64,000 nucleotides of DNA, from assembly GCA_039029355.1 (NCBI GenBank), contig JBCCGI010000002.1, forward strand, positions 1 to 64,000. The letters are read 5' to 3'. The notes beneath the pieces were generated by a model, which searched no databases, was not told the DNA's origin, and was given only the letters and a program-made list of their open reading frames with translations. Below, piece after piece: positions 44,461 to 51,720 of the stretch. Numbering within the stretch: position 1 is the stretch's first letter; each line of letters begins with the position of its first letter. The stretch is from JBCCGI01 sp039029355. Its GTDB lineage: Bacteria; Planctomycetota; UBA1135; GCA-002686595. Made by a program: the position numbers and the translations under genes.

Positions 44461-45330
44461 ATGCGTGGGGGGGAAGAGCGGGCACGCTTTCATGTCGGCT
44501 GTGCGGTCTGGAGCCATTCAGGCTGGGTTGGATCTTTCTACCCGGACGGATCCCGGACCGCGGACTTCCTTCGTCTGTACGCCGAACGGCTAACCGCGGT
44601 CGAGGGAAACACGACTTTCTATGCGGTCCCAACGCCGGAGACCGTGGTGCGGTGGGCGGCTCATGCTCCCGACTCGTTCCACTTCTGCCCCAAGCTCCCG
44701 CGCGTCGTCACGCACGAGGGAGCCCTGGCACCGCGGATCGCCGACGCGCGGCTGTTCCTCGAGCGCACCGAGCTCTTCGGCCGCAGGCTCGGGCCGCACT
44801 TCGCGCAGCTGCCCAGCACCTACGGCTCGCACCACCTCGACGACCTTGGCCGCTTCCTGCAGGCCTGGCCGCGCGAGGATGCGCCGCTGTGCCTCGAGGT
44901 GCGCCACGGAGGCTTCTATGAGGAGAGCGTGCGCCGCGAGCTCAACGCGATGCTGCGCCGGCTCGGCGTCGGGCGGGTCGTGCTCGACTCGCGCCCGATC
45001 TACGCGCGCGGCGCGCCGGCCGTGCACCAGGAGCGCCGCAAGCCCAACGTGCCGCTGCACGCGGACGTGACCGCCGGCGTCGCCTTCGTGCGCTTCGTCG
45101 GGCACCCCGAGACCGAACGCAACGCGCCCTACCTCGATGAGTGGGCCGAGCGCATCGGGGCGTGGCTCGCCGACGGGACCGACGTCTACTTCTTCGCGCA
45201 CTGCCCGATCGAGGACTTCTCGCCCGAGATCGCGCGCGGCCTGCACACGCGGCTGGTCGAGGCGGGCGCGCCGGTCGACGCGCTCCCCTGGGACTCGGTG
45301 CGTTCGGCGCAGCAGCTCGACCTGTTCTGA
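44461..45330 (+). CDS. DUF72 family protein (YecE-like)
   Basis: A 289-residue TIM-barrel-type protein of the DUF72/YecE family. The N-terminal VGCAVWSHSGWVGSFYP and VEGNTTFYAVPTPETVVRWA, LEVRHGGFY in the middle and VYFFAHCPIEDFSPEIA near the C-terminus are family signatures. Biochemical role is not established for the family. The ATG at 44461 is only 11 bases from the start of the divergent membrane-protein gene, so promoters must overlap coding sequence or the start must lie further in. It is convergent with the phosphopantetheinyl transferase gene, with a 9-base gap. Confidence 0.92.
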   Translation: MRGGEERARFHVGCAVWSHSGWVGSFYPDGSRTADFLRLYAERLTAVEGNTTFYAVPTPETVVRWAAHAPDSFHFCPKLPRVVTHEGALAPRIADARLFLERTELFGRRLGPHFAQLPSTYGSHHLDDLGRFLQAWPREDAPLCLEVRHGGFYEESVRRELNAMLRRLGVGRVVLDSRPIYARGAPAVHQERRKPNVPLHADVTAGVAFVRFVGHPETERNAPYLDEWAERIGAWLADGTDVYFFAHCPIEDFSPEIARGLHTRLVEAGAPVDALPWDSVRSAQQLDLF

Positions 45331-45339
45331 GGCGCGCCG

Positions 45340-46026
45340 CTAGAGGGCGAAGCGCTCGCGCCTGACCGCGGGGTCCGGCAGCTCGACCGCGAGCGCGCCC
45401 GCCCGCTCTCCGTCGAGCGGAAGGTCGAGCAGGGTCCAGCGCTCTCTCTCCGAGCCGTCGCGGAAGGCGCCGAAGCGCGCCTCCTCACCCGCGCTGACGT
45501 CGAAGGCCGCCAGCGGATGCGAGAGGCCGCGGCCGAGGGCCTTCACGTAGGCCTCCTTGCGCGTCCAAACGCGGAAGAACGCCCGCACGCGCGCGTCGTC
45601 CTCAAGCGGCGCGAGCTCGGCCAACTCGGCGGGCGTGTAGTTCCGCTCCGCCAAGCGGTCGAGGTCCTGCAGCGCGCGGAACACCTCGACGTCGACCCCC
45701 ACGCGCTGAACGCGCGCCACCGCGACCAGCGCGCGATCGCCCGAGTGCGAGAGGCTGAAGTGCAGCTCGCCCCGCGGCGTCAGGAACGGGCGCCCGTGCT
45801 CGTCGATCTCGAAGCGCAGCTCGTGCGGCGCGCAGCCCGCATACGGGGCCAGCACGCGCCGCAGCGCCGCGTGGGCCACGCTGTACAGCAGCCGGTCGCG
45901 CTCGAAGTGAAAGCGATCGGCCTTCGCGCGCTCTTCGCTCGAGAGTCCGGCCCGCGCCTCCTCGGCACAGCTCGGCTCGACCGGCACCTCGAAGACGTGG
46001 ACGTCGCTCGGCCCCAGCGAGCGCAT
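45340..46026 (-). CDS. Sfp-type 4'-phosphopantetheinyl transferase
   Basis: A 228-residue enzyme that moves the phosphopantetheine arm from coenzyme A to a serine of acyl or peptidyl carrier proteins. The Sfp-type signature VGVDVE (magnesium site) and the second motif RVWTRKEAYVKALGRGL are intact. The ATG at 46026 shares its A with the preceding gene's TGA (TGATG overlap), so it is translationally coupled to the type II thioesterase gene. The two are normally helpers of a non-ribosomal peptide or polyketide synthase, yet no synthase is in the window. Identification is strong; the carrier-protein target is unknown. Confidence 0.93.
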   Translation of the reverse strand: MRSLGPSDVHVFEVPVEPSCAEEARAGLSSEERAKADRFHFERDRLLYSVAHAALRRVLAPYAGCAPHELRFEIDEHGRPFLTPRGELHFSLSHSGDRALVAVARVQRVGVDVEVFRALQDLDRLAERNYTPAELAELAPLEDDARVRAFFRVWTRKEAYVKALGRGLSHPLAAFDVSAGEEARFGAFRDGSERERWTLLDLPLDGERAGALAVELPDPAVRRERFAL

Positions 46027-46781
46027 CACGCCAGGTGCGGAGCCAGCGCCTCGCCGACCGCGTCCAGCACGTCGGCCTGCTCGGTGTGGATGAAGAAGTG
46101 CCCGCCCGGATAGAGGCGCAGGTCGTAGGCCGCCGTCGTCTGCTCGCGCCACGGCTCCAGCCGCGCGAGGCTCACCTCCGCATCCTCGGTCCCGCCGAGC
46201 GCGGTCAGCGGCACGTCGAGCGGATCGGGCGCTTCGGTGCCGTACGTCTCCGACATCTCGAAGTCGGCGAGCAGCATGGGCGTGAAGAGCTCCACCAGCT
46301 CGCGGTGCGCGAGCACCTCGGGCGGCGTCCCGCCCAGCCGCCGCAGTCGGTCGAGGAACGCATCGCCGCGCAGCACGTGCGCCGGATCCTCGGGCAGCGG
46401 CATGTGCGGCGCGCGCGCTCCGGACGCGAAGAGGTGCACCGGCTGCGGCCCGCCGCGCTCGCGCAGCGTACGCGCGAGCTCGTAGGCGACCAGCGCTCCC
46501 AGCGAGTGCCCGAAGAACGCGAACGGCCGATCGAGCAGCGGCGCGGTCACCCCGAGCAGCGCCTCGACCACCTCGGGAATCCGCCGCAGCGGCGTCTCAC
46601 GCAGCCGCTGCTCGCGCCCGGGCGGCTGCACGGCCAGCAGCTCGACGTTCGCGGGCAGCCGCTGCGGCCAGGCGCGGAACGCGGCGGCGCTGCCGCCGGC
46701 GTAGGGGAAGACGAAGAGCCGCAGCGCGTCGTCGCGCTCCTCGCGGAGGGGGAACCAGAGCTGTTGCGGGGTCTTGTCGAT
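46026..46781 (-). CDS. Type II thioesterase (alpha/beta hydrolase), probable AUC start
   Basis: A 251-residue editing thioesterase of the kind associated with non-ribosomal peptide or polyketide synthases. The first strand leads to FVFPYAGGSAAAFRAWP. The nucleophile elbow is FGHSLGALVAYELA, and the C-terminal catalytic His is in YPGGHFFIHTEQ. No ATG, GTG or TTG lies in the region where homologues start. AUC at 46781 follows a perfect AGGAG at 46789-46793 with 7-base spacing and gives the expected length; this is inferred as the start. A CTG at 46844 overlapping the upstream TGA is the alternative. The frame is also open to 47033 in the upstream gene. The stop overlaps the phosphopantetheinyl transferase start by one base. 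Confidence 0.88.
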   Translation of the reverse strand: MDKTPQQLWFPLREERDDALRLFVFPYAGGSAAAFRAWPQRLPANVELLAVQPPGREQRLRETPLRRIPEVVEALLGVTAPLLDRPFAFFGHSLGALVAYELARTLRERGGPQPVHLFASGARAPHMPLPEDPAHVLRGDAFLDRLRRLGGTPPEVLAHRELVELFTPMLLADFEMSETYGTEAPDPLDVPLTALGGTEDAEVSLARLEPWREQTTAAYDLRLYPGGHFFIHTEQADVLDAVGEALAPHLA

Positions 46782-46840
46782 GGCAGAGCTCCTGGAAGCA
46801 CCGGTAGTGTCCCGAATCCCGACGCGGGTTCCACCCCGGA

Positions 46841-48958
46841 TCAGTCCACTTCCAGCTCCAGGTGTACCTCGGTCACCTCGCTGCTCTTGACCGCGAACGT
46901 TCTCTCCACGCTTCGGTAGCCGTCGAGCGTCGCCTGGATTCGGTAGCTGCCGGCTCCCAGCGCGGGAGTGACATCGGCCCAAAGCGGCGCCCCCGTCATG
47001 CCCCCGTGCGGCCGATCGCGGCTCTCGTGCCACGTGCCCGTGTTGGGCGCGTAGGTGCGGTAGAGAACCGCGACTTCCTCGCCGTCCGCGGCTGTGATCT
47101 CACACCGTGCATCGAGCAGGGTTCCACCCTGATCCCGCACCTGAACGCGCACCCGGCCTCCCAACCGAAGCACGACATCGCGGCGAACGTCCTCGGTCCC
47201 GATCAGAACGGAGAAGACGCCGTCCTGATAGAACGAGGACACCTCCTGCCAGGCCCCCTCGCGAACCCGGACGTCGTACTCGCCCGGGGCTACGTGGCAC
47301 ACGTGGGTTCCGTCCTGGGAGACCTTGTCCCAGGTGCGAACCGCGCCCCCCGTTTCCTTGTCGAAGACGCCGATCCCTGCGTAGTGAACGTCGCCGAGCC
47401 CCTCGGCCGACACGTTCAGGATCAGCTTGCTGTGAGATTGGGGCGCAAGGCTCACCGCATGCTGCGAGACCTGTCCGGTGGCCGGGCTTGTAAGGCTCAG
47501 CGCCTCGGCACGGTATCCGTCGGCCTCAACGAGCGCCTCGAAGGTCAGTCCCGGTGGTGCACCCCACAGAACCTGCCCCGCGCCGTCCGTGTTGCAGCCT
47601 CCTCGCCGTCCATCCGAGAGGAGCGTCACCCGAGCGCCGGAGATCGGTTCTGTCCCATCGTCCACGGCGAAGTGCATCATCGGCATGTCCAGCGGCACCT
47701 CGACGGAGGTTGCCGCCGGGACGGCGACGCGCATCTGCGTCTGAAGGCCTGGCCACAAGCAACTCGGCTCGGGCGGATAGGCCATCAGCTTGTACTCGCC
47801 ATCGCGAAGGCCCACGAACTCGAATCTTCCGTCCGCATCCGAGAACGCGGAGCGCACGTAGTGGTCGAGCGTACCCTGCCTGCGCCGCAGCGAGTTTGCA
47901 CCGACCGAGAACGGGCTCCCATCGCCCTCGGCGTAAAGCACGAGCCGGACTCCCTGGCGAGGATGCAGAGGCGACGCGGGAGAGACGAAACCCGAGATCG
48001 AGAGCGGGGCATCCAGATAGATCGTCCCAAGGTCTCGGTTCCGTCCCGCCTCCACGACGATTTCTCGGCTCGGCGCCTGCCCGCGGTCCGAGAGGACGTG
48101 AATCCAGTAGGTTCCTGCTTCTAGCCCACAGAGTCGAAACGCGCCCTGCTCATCGCTCGTCGCGGTGTCGATCACCTGGGGGATGCCCTGAGCGTTGAAG
48201 TCCTTGGCGAGGAGCACTTGGGCTTCGGAGACAGAAGCACCGTCCTGCAGAGCGATCCTGCCCGATGCGCAAGCCTTCGCCGTGAGGTAAAGCGAGGCGT
48301 GCAGGCGGTACTCCAGTACCCCGTCGCTCGTTTCAGTCTCCGCAGCGTCGCCAGCGACGAATCGGACCTCGTCCCGACCGCACTCCTCCGCCTCGGCAAC
48401 CAGGTGCAGCTCTCCGCCGGAGCCAAGGAACTCCCTAACGAGCGGCGTAAGGTCGGCCTCCAGTGGCTGATTGGGGGCCACGGTGAAGCGCACGGGAGGC
48501 AACGACCGAGGCACCCGGGACGCGAGAGCCGCGACCAGTCTGACCTCCTCAAGCTCAGGGCACGACGACTCCACGGTCCCCTCGAGCACGAGCCTCCTTG
48601 GCGCCTCCTCGGGGCCGGTCGCCCCCCTCCCCCCCTCCTCCCCAACGGAAAGCCGGTGCTCAATCGGGGAGCGTGCGTCAGAGTCGGTCGGGGTGAGGTG
48701 GCCCCCAGGCTCCTGTAGGTCGGACGCCGGAGAACCTGGGCCGACGCCGGGCTCGGGGGATGGCGAGCCATGATCCAGGCGAAGCTCTCGCAGATAGACC
48801 GCGAGCACCAATCCAGCCAAGACGGCGACCAACAGCGCGCCCTGCAGAGCGGACGCTCGTCCCAGAGCGCGTCTGGAACGAGCTTCGCTTGCCAGAGCCT
48901 TCGGGTCCTCGGAGCCCAGCCTATGCTCCACTCTGTCGCTACTCCGCGATGGCGGCAC
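46841..48958 (-). CDS. Membrane-anchored carboxypeptidase-regulatory-like repeat protein
   Basis: A 705-residue protein with one membrane helix (about residues 36-54) after a basic N-terminus, then a low-complexity Pro/Gly/Ser region. Transthyretin-like units follow (LCGLEAGTYWIHVLS, SDADGRFEFVGLRDGEYKLMA, VAPGEYDVRVREGAW, LGAGSYRIQATLDGYRSV). It resembles the protein encoded at 31255-33231 in general layout. The ATG at 48958 overlaps the upstream glycine-rich protein gene by 20 bases; a GTG at 48931 would avoid the overlap. No enzyme motif is visible. It is probably an outward-facing surface protein. Confidence 0.72.
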   Translation of the reverse strand: MPPSRSSDRVEHRLGSEDPKALASEARSRRALGRASALQGALLVAVLAGLVLAVYLRELRLDHGSPSPEPGVGPGSPASDLQEPGGHLTPTDSDARSPIEHRLSVGEEGGRGATGPEEAPRRLVLEGTVESSCPELEEVRLVAALASRVPRSLPPVRFTVAPNQPLEADLTPLVREFLGSGGELHLVAEAEECGRDEVRFVAGDAAETETSDGVLEYRLHASLYLTAKACASGRIALQDGASVSEAQVLLAKDFNAQGIPQVIDTATSDEQGAFRLCGLEAGTYWIHVLSDRGQAPSREIVVEAGRNRDLGTIYLDAPLSISGFVSPASPLHPRQGVRLVLYAEGDGSPFSVGANSLRRRQGTLDHYVRSAFSDADGRFEFVGLRDGEYKLMAYPPEPSCLWPGLQTQMRVAVPAATSVEVPLDMPMMHFAVDDGTEPISGARVTLLSDGRRGGCNTDGAGQVLWGAPPGLTFEALVEADGYRAEALSLTSPATGQVSQHAVSLAPQSHSKLILNVSAEGLGDVHYAGIGVFDKETGGAVRTWDKVSQDGTHVCHVAPGEYDVRVREGAWQEVSSFYQDGVFSVLIGTEDVRRDVVLRLGGRVRVQVRDQGGTLLDARCEITAADGEEVAVLYRTYAPNTGTWHESRDRPHGGMTGAPLWADVTPALGAGSYRIQATLDGYRSVERTFAVKSSEVTEVHLELEVD

Positions 48959-49733
48959 GCACTAGCGTTCGGGCGGAGGGCAGGCCGCTCCCTGCGCCCC
49001 TGGGCCCCCCTGCGTTGCCGGCGAGCGCGCCTCCCGCTCCCCCCGCGCTGCCGACAAGGCCGTTCGGCTGCCCCGGATTGCCCGAGGTGCCTCCGGAGCC
49101 AGCGGTCTTCTCACCGGCCACCCCCGCGATGCCGGGGTTCCCGAGGCCGGATCCCCCGGTGCCGCCTTTGCCGCCGATCGCGCCGTGGCCGTTCTCCTCC
49201 CAGCTCAGACCTGCCTTGAAGTGGCGATGCGTCCAGTAGTGCCCGTAGATGTGCACGCTTCCGCCATCGCCGCCTCGGCTCCCAGCGCCTCCGTCCCCAC
49301 CTCGCGCAACCCCGTCGATCCAAACGACGGGCGCTGCCAAGGTGATCGAGGATCCGTCGTATCCCCGTTCTGTGCGGTCTGGCTGCTCGGCTCCCCTTCC
49401 CCCTAGCACTCGGCCGTCGGAGCCGATGGTGATCTCGCTCGCGGCGTGAAGCTCGATCCGGGGGCCCGCGGCAGCCTCATCTCCGCTTCGATCCCTTGCG
49501 ATCAGGTCCCCGTCGATCCGAATGGTGGATCCGGAAACAAGCACGAGATCATCCCCCACCAGCACCTTCTGGTCCGCGGGGATCTCGAATGAGTCCACTC
49601 GGACGGTCCCCGAGAGGACTGCGGGTTCCTCACCACGAGGCGTGCTCTCGTCGTCGACCTCCGCCGGCCCTTCCGCTGCCAGAATCGGTGCAGCGAGCGC
49701 GCAACTGGATAGCTTCGGCAATACTTCAACCAA
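48939..49733 (-). CDS. Exported glycine-rich repeat protein
   Basis: About 264 residues from a TTG at 49733 (49721 and 49865 are alternative TTG starts; no ATG or GTG fits). A short hydrophobic segment CALAAPILAAEG near the N-terminus looks like a signal peptide. The middle carries beta-solenoid-like strands (KVLVGDDLVLVSGSTIRIDGD, IELHAASEITIGSDGRV). The C-terminal 130 residues are dense in Gly-Gly-x-Gly runs such as RGGDGGAGSRGGDGGSVHI. This composition is common in secreted or surface structural proteins. It overlaps the downstream gene and may be co-expressed with it. Function is unknown. Confidence 0.6.
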   Translation of the reverse strand: MVEVLPKLSSCALAAPILAAEGPAEVDDESTPRGEEPAVLSGTVRVDSFEIPADQKVLVGDDLVLVSGSTIRIDGDLIARDRSGDEAAAGPRIELHAASEITIGSDGRVLGGRGAEQPDRTERGYDGSSITLAAPVVWIDGVARGGDGGAGSRGGDGGSVHIYGHYWTHRHFKAGLSWEENGHGAIGGKGGTGGSGLGNPGIAGVAGEKTAGSGGTSGNPGQPNGLVGSAGGAGGALAGNAGGPRGAGSGLPSARTLVRAAIAE

Positions 49734-50058
49734 CCTCTCCTGGACATCTCCCAAAGTCCATGACCCGCGCGAGCCGGGAAGGCTCCCCGCCCTCCCCAGA
49801 CGTAGTAGCCAATGCGCCGCCGCAGTGACTCTGCCGTCGGGTATCCCCCAAGCGCATACTGCCAAGCGCCGGACTACAGCCTACCGAATCGACAGCTTAG
49901 CAGGGGCCTACGGCCGGCCGAGACCTGGGTCGGTTGCATAGATCGATCGAAACCGCATCCGGCTGGCACGGTTGGCCCGAAGCGCGGCGCCGCGGCCACA
50001 AAACCGCAGAAAATAGCCTCAGACTCTCGGACACGCGGCCCTGGCGACGGGCTGCCCC

Positions 50059-51645
50059 CTACGCGCCCGCCGAAGCCAGATCGAAGCTGTCCGCGGGCTC
50101 CTCGGCGTCCCAGAAGTCCGAATCCTCGTACATGAAGCGCATCTGCGCGTAGCGCACCATCGCCTCCATCAGCGGCACCGCGGCGCCCGGTTTCTCGGGC
50201 AGCTTGGCCATCACGTACTCCCACATCGCCTTCGACTCGGGGTCGAGGCGCGGGATGTCGGAGATCAGCTCTAGGGTGTCCTTGTCGACGCTCCGCATGT
50301 TGCCCCGGTGCGCGAAGGCCTTCTCCTCGCGCGAGGAGCACTCGAGGCGCTCGATGTACTGCACCACGCGCTCGCCGAAGGGGCGCGGGTGGTAGAGCTT
50401 GTTGGAGAGCCAGCGGATGCCGAGCGAGAGCTCGTCGCGGCTCATGCGCATCGGGTGGAAGTTGGTGCTCCAGGGGTGGCCGGGGACCTCGAGGCCCTCG
50501 TCGAGGCGGCCCTCTTCGCGGACACGGGCGTGGAGCGGCGTCGCGGCCGGGGCGGCGAGGGCGCTGATCGTGAAGATCGGCGCGAGCGACTGCATGCCGA
50601 ACTCGTACTGGCGCTCGAAGATGTCGGCGCCGTCGTGGTCGAAGCCGCAGATCATCCCGCCCGTGACGCCGATGCCGAAGTCGTAGAAGCGGTGGACCTG
50701 CTCGACCAGCGTCGGGTTCTCGTTGTGGTCGTTGCGCAGGTTGCGCTGCAGGTTCTGGCGCTTGCCGGTCTCCTGCAAGCTCTCCTCGTTGGGCGTCTCG
50801 ATGCCGATGAACACGTGGCTCATGCCCGACTCGGTCGCGAGCTGCAGCAGGTCGTCGTCGCGCGCGGCGTCGATCGAGAGCTGGGTGCTGAAGGAGACGC
50901 GCTCGTCCTTCTTGTTGTTCCAGTCGCGCACCGCGTCAAGCAGCCCCTTGACCCAGTTGCGCGAGGCGGTGGTGTTGTCGTCGGCGAACAGCACGCTGCG
51001 GTAGCCGTTGTCGTAGACCGCGTCGAGCTCCTGCAGGATGTGGTCGATCGGCTTGTGGCGCTGCTTGCGGCCGACGTACTGGATGACGTCGCAGAACTCG
51101 CACTCGAACGGGCAGCCGCGTGCGGTCTGCACGGTGGCCGTGAGCACGCGGCTGTTGTACTTCGCGTACAGGTCCCAGCGCGGCGTGGGCGACGTGCGCA
51201 GGTCGGGGCGCCCGCCGACGTATTCCTCGCGGAAGCGGCCGCTGCGGAGGTCGGACCACAGCTCGTCCGCGATCTCCTCGATCTCGTCGCGCACCAGGAT
51301 GTCGCAGTGCGGGCGGGTCACCTCGGGCGAGAGCGACGCGTGCGGACCGCCGATGATGACGATCACGCCGCGCCGGCGGAACTCGCGCGCGATGGCCTTC
51401 ATGCGGCCCCATTGGCTGATCTTGCCGGTGATCCCGACGTAGTCGACGTTGGCGTTGAAGTCGACCGGCTCGAGGTGCTCGTCGCAGATCTTCACGTCGA
51501 AGTCGGACGGGATCATGGCGGCGAGCGTCGGGACCACCAGGTCGGCGAGGAAGGCGGCCGGCTTGTAGCCCCGGCCGGCGTAGACCTCGGCGCCGTAATA
51601 GGTGGGAAAGTCCGCACGGGGGTTGATCAGGTAGATCGAGGCCAT
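50059..51645 (-). CDS. B12-binding-domain radical SAM enzyme
   Basis: A 528-residue protein. Residues about 1-140 form a cobalamin-binding-like Rossmann domain (VDYVGITGKISQWGRMKAI, GVIVIIGGPHASLSPEVT). The radical SAM site is C178-P-F-E-C182-E-F-C185. The C-terminal region (SALAAPAATPLHARVREEGRL and later) resembles DUF4070 of HpnP/BchE-like enzymes. Such enzymes carry out methylations or cyclisations of lipids, tetrapyrroles and natural products. The substrate cannot be decided, and the gene stands alone: the TPR-CHAT gene is upstream across 75 bases and the glycine-rich gene is downstream across more than 300 bases (about 325 from the TTG at 49733). A start ATG at 51645 fits homologues. 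Confidence 0.88.
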   Translation of the reverse strand: MASIYLINPRADFPTYYGAEVYAGRGYKPAAFLADLVVPTLAAMIPSDFDVKICDEHLEPVDFNANVDYVGITGKISQWGRMKAIAREFRRRGVIVIIGGPHASLSPEVTRPHCDILVRDEIEEIADELWSDLRSGRFREEYVGGRPDLRTSPTPRWDLYAKYNSRVLTATVQTARGCPFECEFCDVIQYVGRKQRHKPIDHILQELDAVYDNGYRSVLFADDNTTASRNWVKGLLDAVRDWNNKKDERVSFSTQLSIDAARDDDLLQLATESGMSHVFIGIETPNEESLQETGKRQNLQRNLRNDHNENPTLVEQVHRFYDFGIGVTGGMICGFDHDGADIFERQYEFGMQSLAPIFTISALAAPAATPLHARVREEGRLDEGLEVPGHPWSTNFHPMRMSRDELSLGIRWLSNKLYHPRPFGERVVQYIERLECSSREEKAFAHRGNMRSVDKDTLELISDIPRLDPESKAMWEYVMAKLPEKPGAAVPLMEAMVRYAQMRFMYEDSDFWDAEEPADSFDLASAGA

Positions 51646-51720
51646 AGCTCCAGGTTAACCGGATTCGCGCGGGCGTTGCCTCGCGGTATTCGCGCGCTTT
51701 CGGGAGCGCCCGCGGAGCCG

